A DNA stretch of 64,000 nt from Paenibacillus glycanilyticus (GTDB taxonomy: Bacteria; Bacillota; Bacilli; Paenibacillales; Paenibacillaceae): contig NZ_BSSQ01000014.1 in the NCBI RefSeq assembly GCF_030161375.1, positions 179,230 to 243,229 on the forward strand. The letters run 5' to 3'. The position numbers were made by a program, and so were the translations under genes. Under the pieces are notes generated by a model, which saw only the letters and a list, made by a program, of their open reading frames with translations, did not search any database and was not told where the DNA came from. How positions within the stretch are numbered: the stretch's first letter is position 1; each line of letters starts with the position of its first letter. Below, piece after piece: positions 33,827-41,735 of the stretch.

Positions 33827-36148
33827 TTATTTTTTTTCGGCAACAACTCGGGATAAAAACGGACTTGGCTCATCCGTGTAATAGAGATGTAGTTCATGCA
33901 TAGCGCGGGTGCAAGCGGTGTAAAACAGCTTGCGCTCGCTTTCCTTGCCATATACACGGCTTGAAGCGTTATAGAGAATGACGGCGTCAAACTCTACGCC
34001 TTTGGCCAAATACGACGGGATAACGACAATGCCGTTCTCAAAAGTGACCGTTTCCTTCTCGATTAGCCGCATGCCAGGACAATGAACGGCTAGCGCCTCG
34101 AACGCCGCCTTGCTTTCCTCGGCAGTCTTGCAAATGATTGCAATGGATTGCGCCCCTTCTTCCTCTAACAGACGAATACGCTCCTCAATCTTGACATGAA
34201 GCTCCTCTTTACCTGAGACTTCCGTGATCGTCGGTTCTTCTCCATGACGATTAAACGGCACGATTCGACTTCCGCCCTCAATCATTAAACTCGTAAATTC
34301 GACAATTTGCTTAGTGGAGCGGTAACTCCGGGTTAGTACGATTGTCTCAGTCTCCTCTTTGCTGTACAGTTCGCCAAGCGGATCAAAGCCGTTTCCGAGT
34401 GCCGCGTGCGCAAAGATAGACTGATTCAAGTCGCCTAACGCCGTCATTTTTGCCATTGGGAAAACTCGCTTCAAATAATAAAATTGGAACGGCGAATAGT
34501 CCTGTGCCTCATCGATAAACAAATGCCTTACCGACGTATTCGTTTGGAAGCCTTCAATTAAATCTTTCATATATAAGTACGGTGTTGCGTCTTCATAAGT
34601 AAGTACTCCCAGGTTCAGCTGCTCCGCCGTTAGCTTGCTTATCGCAGCCCACTCCTCTGCACGAGCAGGGTCAAGCCCGGACGCAAGATCACGCTCATAC
34701 AACCGGCGGTACAACGTTTGCGTGTCAATAAACCGTAGTTTCTTCACGCGGCTCCGCAATCGTTTGAAGCGTTCTTGCACAATCATGGTAGCCAGAATAT
34801 CCTTCTCCCGTTCGAAATCGTCAAAAAAGTCGGAGTCCGTTTTGCGGCGCATTTCGTTATAGGCATGAATGTACTCTTCTTTGTCCAACAGCTCCATCTC
34901 ATCCTCAACCCACTGCTTCTTCCGTTCTTCCTTGCTTAATCTCGTCAGTTCTTTGAGCATCCAGTCAGCAACCATTTTGAGCCGGTTTGGAATCGAATAC
35001 GATCCATCGAGCCCGTAAAATTTCTGCTCGATCTCTTCTGCCGAAATCAGCTTCCGCCCTCTGAACTTTATGGATTTGAACAATAATCCCGATCGGCCTA
35101 ACGATTCGACATATTGATCGATCACTTTCATGAAGGCCGCGCCCGATTTATGTCGAATGGACGCCATGCGGGTCTCATAGTCCGGATCGTCCATCCCGCC
35201 AAGCGTATATTCCATCTGCGCGAATGGGTCCTCCAGAGCAAACGATTGTCCAATCCGGTGCTCCAAATATTGCTGATAAGTGGTTTGCTGCATGTTTTGC
35301 TCGCCAAGCTCCGGAAGAACGGTAGCTACGTAGCTGTTAAACATGGGATTAGGCGAGAACAACACAATCTGGTCCGCCTGAAGAGTTCCCCGGTAACGAT
35401 ACAGCAAATAAGCAACGCGCTGCAGCGCGGCAGAGGTTTTGCCGCTGCCTGCAGCACCTTGTACGATGAGCAGCCGCGCCCGCTCATTTCGTATAATCTG
35501 GTTTTGTTCCCGTTGGATCGTGGCTACAATGCTTCTCATTTGCGAATCCGATTGTTTGCCCAACACCTCTTGAAGCAATTCGTCGCCAATTGTTACTCCG
35601 GTGTCAAACATACTAACGATCTGTCCGCGCCGAATGACGAATTGGCGTTTCAGCTTCATCTCGCCGGCAATTGTTCCGATTGGCGTGTCATAGCGCGCCG
35701 GCCCCGGAGAGTAGTCGTAATAAAGACTGGATACAGGTGCCCGCCAGTCGTAAATCAAATAATCGGAGCTGTTCTCATCCAGCATCGAGCCGATGCCCAA
35801 GTATATCCGTTCTTCATTAGAACTACCCTCTTCTATGAAATCGACCCGTCCGAAGTAAGGGGTCTGTTCCAGCTTGCGAAGCATCTTAACCTGCTGTGCG
35901 GCATGCCTGTGGCTGTGTTCGCGTTCAGCCAGTACTTCAGCCTGCTGCTTCAAGCTCGCCGCGGATTCCGCAGCTTCAGCCGCATCTTCAAAGTTCAGCG
36001 TGACATCGTCCCAGAAGTTTTTCCGGATATCAACAATGTCTTCCCTCATACCGCTTGAGGTTTGCAGCAGCTTCCCAAGCTGCTCGCGAATGATCCGCAT
36101 AACGCGATCCACTCGTTTCTGCTCCTCTTTGTGCTGTTCGTCCTGCAT
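33827..36148 (-). CDS. helD: HelD-type RNA polymerase recycling helicase
   Basis: A 773-residue UvrD/Rep-like superfamily 1 protein. The N-terminal coiled coil (about 1-85, rich in Glu/Gln/Arg) is followed by the YFGRVDF and DYLIYDWRAPVSSLYYDYSP motifs of HelD. Walker A GAAGSGKTSAAL is near residue 235, DEAQDYSPFQ (motif II) near 530, and TRSYRSTKQI near 610. HelD removes stalled RNA polymerase from DNA. It converges toward the PAS-HTH gene with an 8-nt gap. Confidence 0.93.
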   Translation of the reverse strand: MQDEQHKEEQKRVDRVMRIIREQLGKLLQTSSGMREDIVDIRKNFWDDVTLNFEDAAEAAESAASLKQQAEVLAEREHSHRHAAQQVKMLRKLEQTPYFGRVDFIEEGSSNEERIYLGIGSMLDENSSDYLIYDWRAPVSSLYYDYSPGPARYDTPIGTIAGEMKLKRQFVIRRGQIVSMFDTGVTIGDELLQEVLGKQSDSQMRSIVATIQREQNQIIRNERARLLIVQGAAGSGKTSAALQRVAYLLYRYRGTLQADQIVLFSPNPMFNSYVATVLPELGEQNMQQTTYQQYLEHRIGQSFALEDPFAQMEYTLGGMDDPDYETRMASIRHKSGAAFMKVIDQYVESLGRSGLLFKSIKFRGRKLISAEEIEQKFYGLDGSYSIPNRLKMVADWMLKELTRLSKEERKKQWVEDEMELLDKEEYIHAYNEMRRKTDSDFFDDFEREKDILATMIVQERFKRLRSRVKKLRFIDTQTLYRRLYERDLASGLDPARAEEWAAISKLTAEQLNLGVLTYEDATPYLYMKDLIEGFQTNTSVRHLFIDEAQDYSPFQFYYLKRVFPMAKMTALGDLNQSIFAHAALGNGFDPLGELYSKEETETIVLTRSYRSTKQIVEFTSLMIEGGSRIVPFNRHGEEPTITEVSGKEELHVKIEERIRLLEEEGAQSIAIICKTAEESKAAFEALAVHCPGMRLIEKETVTFENGIVVIPSYLAKGVEFDAVILYNASSRVYGKESERKLFYTACTRAMHELHLYYTDEPSPFLSRVVAEKK

Positions 36149-36278
36149 GATTAATCCTCTCCTTCAAGCGCTAATTCTGCATTGTTATAACGCATATCAA
36201 ATGTTCGGTTTCCATTGTAACAAAATCTGCCTGTCTTCGTGTATCGGCTTTGCTTAAAAAAAAGCCAACAAAATCGTA

Positions 36279-36307
36279 TTGATCCTATGAAAACAAGCGA
36301 TTATAAT
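36279..36307 (+). promoter_or_regulatory. Vegetative promoter of the VUT/QueT-like transporter gene
   Basis: TTGATC (36279-36284), a 17-nt spacer and TATAAT (36302-36307), giving a leader of about 80 nt. The leader contains GCAAACGGTTTGC followed by ATTTTTGC, a small hairpin; no preQ1 riboswitch signature could be matched. Confidence 0.75.
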
Positions 36308-36392
36308 GGCAAAGGCAGAAAATCTATCATACACCTTGTGCAAACGGTTTGCAATTTTTGCATATTCGATAAGGAGTACAACAGGAGGCACT

Positions 36393-37091
36393 ATGTTTAA
36401 TTTGTGGTTTGGCGCACTATTTATGCTTATCCATTTTACCTTATTTCTGATTTCATACCGGTTATTTGGACGAGTGGGGATATATGCCTGGATTGGCATG
36501 GCAACCGTATTAGCTAACGTTCAAGTAGTCAAAACCGTGGAAATGCCCTTGGATATCATTATCACGCTTGGCAACACGATGTACGGCACCATTTACCTCG
36601 CATCCGATCTTCTTAACGAGAAATACGGAGAGCGAGCAGCCAAGAAAGCGGTTTGGTTCGGCTTCTTTACGCTAATCGCGTCTACGGTTATCATGCAAAT
36701 GGCGCTTGTCTTTCATCCGGACAGCTCTGAATTCGCCCAAGATACCAACAACGCCCTTCATACGATCTTTGGTCTGATGCCAAGAATCGCTCTTGGCAGC
36801 TTATGCGCTTATTTCGTCAGCCAGTTTCTCGACGTACGGATCTATTCCATGCTTAAACGGCTTTTCCCCGCGCCGGGGCAGCTGTGGATCCGCAACAACG
36901 GAAGCACGGTAGTTAGCCAACTGGTGGATACGCTGATCTTTTGTACGATCGCTTTTGCCGGCACATTGGAAGGAAGCGTATGGGTCTCGGTCTTTCTATC
37001 GACATACATCATTAAATTTATTGTTTCCATCTTCTCTACACCGTTCTTGTATGCGGCAAGACGATTTACGTTCAAAGAAGAGGACCATTAA
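36393..37091 (+). CDS. VUT family queuosine precursor transporter
   Basis: A 232-residue membrane protein with about six helices. It carries the YhhQ/VUT (PF02592) features ATVLANVQVVKTVEM, GNTMYGTIYLASDLLNEKYG and LWIRNNGSTVVSQLVDTLIF. These transporters bring in queuosine precursors such as preQ0/preQ1. The ATG at 36393 follows AGGAGG by 6 nt; upstream in-frame starts lack a site. No queuosine synthesis genes are in the window. Confidence 0.88.
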   Translation: MFNLWFGALFMLIHFTLFLISYRLFGRVGIYAWIGMATVLANVQVVKTVEMPLDIIITLGNTMYGTIYLASDLLNEKYGERAAKKAVWFGFFTLIASTVIMQMALVFHPDSSEFAQDTNNALHTIFGLMPRIALGSLCAYFVSQFLDVRIYSMLKRLFPAPGQLWIRNNGSTVVSQLVDTLIFCTIAFAGTLEGSVWVSVFLSTYIIKFIVSIFSTPFLYAARRFTFKEEDH

Positions 37092-37097
37092 ACGTAA

Positions 37098-37131
37098 AAG
37101 GGCTCCCATGGCGGGAGCCCTTTGTGTTTGT
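37098..37131. terminator. Terminator after the VUT transporter gene
   Basis: AAAGGGCTCCC pairs with GGGAGCCCTTT (37098-37108 with 37114-37124), followed by GTGTTTGTTT on the plus strand. It separates the convergent transporter and hydrolase genes, which end only 48 nt apart. Confidence 0.85.
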
Positions 37132-37139
37132 TTGCTAAT

Positions 37140-39413
37140 CTAGTTCGACAACCCGATATCATCGAGCATAATTTTACCCGGTCCGCCGATAAAACGAAAA
37201 GTAATCTGGCTGATGGATAAGTCTTTATCGTTTGCGGCTTGCGCAAAGCCGGTTAAAGGCAGACGGTAAGTCTGAAATACCGATTCCGTCTCATTCTTGT
37301 ACTTTCCGCTCTTAATGGATTTCTCTAGCCAAGGAACAAGGGTATATGTCGTCTGAAAAGGCTTCTGAACCGCCATATAATCGTTAAGCGGAAGGATAAC
37401 CTGCTCCCCGGTTGTTGCCGTTAATTCAATTTGAATTTGCGGTGACGAATTCTTATGCACGGGATCCAGCTGCGAAGACATATTGGCGAGAGAAAACGCA
37501 AACACCTGCTTCGCTTCTGCCGCATCGGACAGCGAGAAAGGCTTGGATAGGCTTAGTGTATAAGAGCTGTCCTCCAGCCATTCGATCTGTGCCCCTACCG
37601 TCCCCTTGTTATTATGATCGCGATCCTTCACATCCAGCTCATCCCATGACTTAAGATTGTCCCCTTCCAGCTGTCCGCCTTGCGGCATCGTGGATTTATT
37701 TCGATCTTCGTCGAAACGGGTCCATTCATCAAATGAAGAATCTTCAAACCGCGATACATATGCCGTCGAGTCCGGCAGCCATTCAAGCCCCGCACGATAA
37801 TCCTGCAGCAGCGGAACATAATCCGATTTCTGGTGCAAAGTTGCTTCCAGGAAAGCGGAGACGTACACTTTGGCGGCTTGCTGCTGCTCTTCCGGCTCCA
37901 TCATTCCGCGTTGGCTAAGGAATAACCCGCCTGGCGGGCGTTCATCCATAGTCCCCCACTCCGTGTTAAACCGGCTGTGATTGGCCTCGGACAAATAAAC
38001 GGAAGCTTTCATATACCCGGAGTCTGGAGTGAAACTTGACCTTATATATTGCCGGTCTCCGTAGAAATCATTAACGTCCCCGTCCCGTGCTCCCTGCAAG
38101 GTCAAGTAATTGACATCCGTAAGCTTCGCGGACTTGTTGTCAATCGTCTTATCCGTTGGAGCAAGAGCAATAACCGTTTGAATGCGAACTTGCCCATTGT
38201 TTAAGCTTTCCAGCGTACGGTCGGCATCGAACCAGGTATCGCGGTCTGCTGCCATCGCAACCGCTTGACCTCCACGGGAATGCCCGATGAGAGCAATATT
38301 AGAGAAATCGACCCGGTTATAAAAGGCGTTGCCCTGCTCTTCGCTAAAAGTTTGTATCTGTTGGATATGCTTAAGCAGCATCCAAGCTCTTACCTGGAAA
38401 TCATTATCCGGAATACCAGACCAAGTTGAGTAGTTCAAGAAATTCTCGTCAACCGAAATCGCAATAAAACCTCGGCTAGCAAGAAGTTTCCCTAAATAAT
38501 CGTACCCCGCGTCAGAGAAGTCTTCCATTAAATGATTACCATGCACCATCAGCACTAACGGAAAAGGCCCTTCCCCTTCGGGCATCCAAACCCGTCCGTT
38601 CAGAGGCAGATCGTGTTGATCAAAACCCCAGAACTGCTCTTTCATCCAATACCAATGTTTGATGTAGTCGGAAGCATCTACGGATTTGGAAATCAACGCA
38701 GCATCCTCTTCATATTCGTCGCGCTGTTTGTCAGTTCCGCTTCCATAGGTAAAAAAGCTGTACTCATAACTACCCGGTTCGCCAGGATTATCAACGTCCA
38801 GCAAGGATGAAGGCGAGCCGTCTAATTGTTCGGCACTCGCGAACACGGCTGCCGCTGTCCCGCCTCCAAAGGGTTCTTTAACCCAAATGCCTATACCGGA
38901 CACGATCATAGCGCCCAGAACGATACCCGCAATGATTCGGATCCGGCTCCGGCTAAACCAACCAATCAGTATACCTGCAATAGCGCCAATTGCCGTATAT
39001 ATAAGTGCGCATATGACCGAATTCCATATTTCAAAATCCGAATAATAGAGAATATAATAACATTCAAAGCCCACATACAGCAGAAAGCCCGCAAACAAAC
39101 GCGGAACCGGCACGTACATGAAAGACAATAGAATCGCGATTACCTGAGAAGCGATTAATAGCGCCAATGCGTTAGCCAGCACAAACGCGCCAATATCAAT
39201 AGCCATGCCAAACCCGGTAGGCATGCCTAATGCCGCTGCCGTTATCGCAGCCGAGCCGAATAACAACAAACCGGCGGCGCCAGCACGCCAAAGCGGTCCA
39301 TCATATTCAAGCCGCCTTGCAGTCCGGCGGCGAAGCCAGTCTGCAAGTCTCTTTCTCCACGGCCCGCGCTCCGGCAGCGGCTGCGGATGCGGCTCCATTA
39401 ATTCGAGTTCCAT
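37140..39413 (-). CDS. Membrane-anchored alpha/beta hydrolase with C-terminal beta domain
   Basis: A 757-residue protein. Residues about 45-185 hold five transmembrane helices; then a Gly/Ala/Ser linker; then an alpha/beta hydrolase domain (about 225-560) with PFPLVLMVHGNH as oxyanion strand, nucleophile Ser379 in GHSRGGQAVAM and a probable catalytic His in LSEANHSRFN. The last 180 residues are beta-rich and end in GGPGKIMLDDIGLSN, as in galactose-binding-like modules. The ATG at 39413 lies 5 nt after GGAG and overlaps the ABC gene by 16 nt. Substrate unknown; the PAF-acetylhydrolase/chlorophyllase-like subgroup is possible. Confidence 0.8.
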   Translation of the reverse strand: MELELMEPHPQPLPERGPWRKRLADWLRRRTARRLEYDGPLWRAGAAGLLLFGSAAITAAALGMPTGFGMAIDIGAFVLANALALLIASQVIAILLSFMYVPVPRLFAGFLLYVGFECYYILYYSDFEIWNSVICALIYTAIGAIAGILIGWFSRSRIRIIAGIVLGAMIVSGIGIWVKEPFGGGTAAAVFASAEQLDGSPSSLLDVDNPGEPGSYEYSFFTYGSGTDKQRDEYEEDAALISKSVDASDYIKHWYWMKEQFWGFDQHDLPLNGRVWMPEGEGPFPLVLMVHGNHLMEDFSDAGYDYLGKLLASRGFIAISVDENFLNYSTWSGIPDNDFQVRAWMLLKHIQQIQTFSEEQGNAFYNRVDFSNIALIGHSRGGQAVAMAADRDTWFDADRTLESLNNGQVRIQTVIALAPTDKTIDNKSAKLTDVNYLTLQGARDGDVNDFYGDRQYIRSSFTPDSGYMKASVYLSEANHSRFNTEWGTMDERPPGGLFLSQRGMMEPEEQQQAAKVYVSAFLEATLHQKSDYVPLLQDYRAGLEWLPDSTAYVSRFEDSSFDEWTRFDEDRNKSTMPQGGQLEGDNLKSWDELDVKDRDHNNKGTVGAQIEWLEDSSYTLSLSKPFSLSDAAEAKQVFAFSLANMSSQLDPVHKNSSPQIQIELTATTGEQVILPLNDYMAVQKPFQTTYTLVPWLEKSIKSGKYKNETESVFQTYRLPLTGFAQAANDKDLSISQITFRFIGGPGKIMLDDIGLSN

Positions 39414-40192
39414 AACGACTCCGTTTCTTTGACGAACAGCCAATTCCGTCCATCCCGGCGTTCGATCTCAACCGGAACATCAAAAAACCGGCTCATCCGT
39501 TCCGTAGTCAATACTTCATTCGTTTGGCCTGCAGCGAATACTTCGCCTTGTTTAATAAGCAAAGTTTGATTGAAGCATGGCAAAATTTCTTCCACATGGT
39601 GAGTGACATATATAATAGTAGGTCCGTCTGTTGCGACCTTTTGTACCATCGATAACAACTGTTCTCTGGCAAAAATATCAAGACCTGTGCAGGGCTCGTC
39701 CAATATAAGCAGTTTTGGCTTTGCCATAAGCGCTCTTGCGATTAAGACGCGCTGTTTTTCCCCTTGCGACATCGTGTCATAAGTACGCTCGGCAAGATAA
39801 GCGCAACCCAAATCCGTCAATAGCTTCAATGCCTGTTCAAGATCTTCTTCATCGGTATGGTCATAAAGACCAATCGTGGCAAACTTTCCGCTTAATACGA
39901 TGCGGGTAGCCGTTTCGCTTCCGTACAATTTTTGCTGAAGGGATGTGCTTACCCAGCCAATGCTTTTGCGGAGTTCGCGAAGATCGTATTCGCCAAACTT
40001 ATTGCCAAGCACCGATATCTGTCCGCTTGTTGGCCATATATAGCCGTTTATCATATTAAGTAGCGTTGTTTTCCCGGAACCGTTCAAGCCTAGCAAGCAC
40101 CAATGCTCATTTGGCCTTACTTGCCAATTGATATCTCTAAGTACATGCTTGTCCCCGCGTTCCCAGCTTGCTTGCTGAATATCAATAATCAT
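39398..40192 (-). CDS. ABC-type ATP-binding protein (YlmA-like)
   Basis: A 264-residue stand-alone ATPase with Walker A GLNGSGKTTLLNMINGY near residue 38, signature TMSQGEKQRVLIARAL, Walker B KLLILDEPCTGLD and the H-loop VTHHVEEILPCF. No permease gene is adjacent. The ATG at 40192 follows GGGAGGGG. The overlap with the downstream membrane hydrolase suggests they are co-expressed; whether they work together is open. Confidence 0.85.
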   Translation of the reverse strand: MIIDIQQASWERGDKHVLRDINWQVRPNEHWCLLGLNGSGKTTLLNMINGYIWPTSGQISVLGNKFGEYDLRELRKSIGWVSTSLQQKLYGSETATRIVLSGKFATIGLYDHTDEEDLEQALKLLTDLGCAYLAERTYDTMSQGEKQRVLIARALMAKPKLLILDEPCTGLDIFAREQLLSMVQKVATDGPTIIYVTHHVEEILPCFNQTLLIKQGEVFAAGQTNEVLTTERMSRFFDVPVEIERRDGRNWLFVKETESLWNSN

Positions 40193-40292
40193 CGGTCGTT
40201 CCCCTCCCATACACCTATAAATTATAGGTAAAATCGGGCAAAGCGGCAATCCAAAGTTATTGACATTCCTTAATCAACTGCCCATATGTAAC

Positions 40293-40330
40293 AAAAAAAG
40301 CCTTAACAGCACAATGGCTGCCAAGGCTTT
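40293..40330 (-). terminator. Terminator after the DUF4190-like gene
   Basis: On the minus strand AAAGCCTTGGCAGC pairs with GCTGTTAAGGCTTT (two G-U wobbles), followed by a run of T. It lies 5 nt after the stop codon of the 40335-40784 gene. Confidence 0.85.
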
Positions 40331-40334
40331 GCCT

Positions 40335-40784
40335 TTAAGTTACCGCGTAATAAAAAGGAACAATTACTAATGAAAGCAACACGGCGACAAGGCCAATTGC
40401 CATCGCCCACCCGCCAAGCGCCCTAGCTCCCTGGCGATATGCGATAAAGCCGAGTACGGCAGAAGTGATGCCAAGTACAACCGGCCACAAAAACCAAGAC
40501 GCTGCAGCGAATACAAGCGCTACCCAACCAAGTGCGGTTCCGCCTGCTTCCACTTCCGCTACGGCTTCTTCAATGCTGCTCTCTTCTCTTGGCACGTAAG
40601 ATACCGGTGCTCCGACAGCGAAATCCGCCGCCATTTCCTCGTGGACGTTGCCTACATTGTTTTCATTCGCCCATTCTTCCACTTTCCCGCCATTTAAATC
40701 CGGCATTGCATTGGGAGCAGATACTTCGTATTGCGGATAATCATTTTTGTGACGATCGGTAATTTTGACGCCCCGTTGATCCAT
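40335..40784 (-). CDS. DUF4190-like small membrane protein
   Basis: A 149-residue protein: a charged, Asn/Glu/Val-rich N-terminal half (residues 1-85) and two or three hydrophobic helices in the C-terminal half (GWVALVFAAASWFLWPVVLG, then VLGFIAYRQGARALGGWAMA). The latter resembles DUF4190 repeats. The cytosolic part has no recognisable motif. It is probably co-transcribed with the DUF1540 and ypuI genes. Confidence 0.7.
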   Translation of the reverse strand: MDQRGVKITDRHKNDYPQYEVSAPNAMPDLNGGKVEEWANENNVGNVHEEMAADFAVGAPVSYVPREESSIEEAVAEVEAGGTALGWVALVFAAASWFLWPVVLGITSAVLGFIAYRQGARALGGWAMAIGLVAVLLSLVIVPFYYAVT

Positions 40785-40790
40785 TCCCCG

Positions 40791-40997
40791 TCACTCCTTC
40801 GGTTTAAAAGTGTGGCAGCAGGTAGCGGATGACTCTGTTGCTTGATCCTGGTGGTTCAGTCCGAGTTCGTCTGCTGCAAATTCCGCGTTAAAATCCGCAT
40901 GCTGATCGATATCGATGGAAATGGCATTCGCGTTGCAATTGTTGCCTTCCTTCCAGAAAGCGCAGTTGGAAACGCTGCAAGTTACGCCTGTCGGCAT
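40791..40997 (-). CDS. DUF1540 cysteine-rich small protein
   Basis: A 68-residue protein with VTCSVSNCAFWKEGNNCNA at the N-terminus and a C-terminal TCCHTFKP, the Cys pattern of DUF1540, probably a metal-binding domain. The ATG at 40997 follows GGAGGTGA by 7 nt. Many spore-formers encode short DUF1540 proteins; their role is not settled. Confidence 0.88.
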   Translation of the reverse strand: MPTGVTCSVSNCAFWKEGNNCNANAISIDIDQHADFNAEFAADELGLNHQDQATESSATCCHTFKPKE

Positions 40998-41051
40998 AAA
41001 AAAATCACCTCCGTTATCAAGTTTCCCTGATCGAAAGTGATTCATTCCGCC

Positions 41052-41552
41052 CTATTTTTGCCCCTGCATACGGCGCTGGGTCATGTAATCATTCTCATAA
41101 TACGCAAGCTCATCGCGCAGCTCTTCGTAGATCTTGGAGACGCTGAGGACGATATCGCGCGCTTCGCGAACGGGTTTAAACCGGAAGCGGATGGCATCTT
41201 GTCCAGTATAAGCATAACGACCGTCTTCCGAATAACATTCATTCTTCGGATAGAAGAAGGCGTTCACGCATTGATGATAAACATCGTAAAGGGCGCGCTC
41301 TGCAAAATCGTTATCGAAATTTGGCCGTCTGAGCAATACTCCCAGCTTCTCAACCGAGACTTCAGAGAATACCAATAAATGTCTCAAATCGGACAAAAGG
41401 CCTTTGTAAAACGTTTGTGCTTCATCACCAGTCTCCTCGCCGATTAATTGGTTCAGCGAATACTGGTTAAGAAACGATTCCAATTGATTAATTGCATCTT
41501 TTAACTTTGTACGCGATGTTTCACTAAGCGACTTCGCATTGGTCGATGGCAT
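41052..41552 (-). CDS. ypuI: YpuI family protein (DUF3907)
   Basis: A 166-residue soluble helical protein. FYKGLLSDLRHLLVFSEVSV near residue 48, LYDVYHQCVNAFFYPKNECY near 88 and YAYTGQDAIRFRFKP near 114 match B. subtilis YpuI. No catalytic motif or known function. It diverges from the downstream protease gene. Confidence 0.85.
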   Translation of the reverse strand: MPSTNAKSLSETSRTKLKDAINQLESFLNQYSLNQLIGEETGDEAQTFYKGLLSDLRHLLVFSEVSVEKLGVLLRRPNFDNDFAERALYDVYHQCVNAFFYPKNECYSEDGRYAYTGQDAIRFRFKPVREARDIVLSVSKIYEELRDELAYYENDYMTQRRMQGQK

Positions 41553-41735
41553 AGGTAGTTCCCCTTTCTTCTACTACAACAAAAAACTAAAGCACCGACA
41601 ATATGATACCACAAATTGCTTAGTTATGGTACTAGCGTTTCAGACTTGCCAGGCGCATATTTTACGCCTTACGATGAGCAACCTATCCAATAGTGTGACA
41701 ACTACGCCGGCAAGCGATGGAGGGACATTGAAATC

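Noticed and set aside
35114..36058. A 314-codon plus-strand frame inside helD
   Set aside because: It is antisense to conserved HelD motifs; length results from codon bias.
36308..36392. preQ1 riboswitch upstream of the VUT/QueT-like transporter
   Set aside because: The leader lacks the class I hairpin-plus-A-rich-tail pattern; only a small unrelated hairpin is seen.
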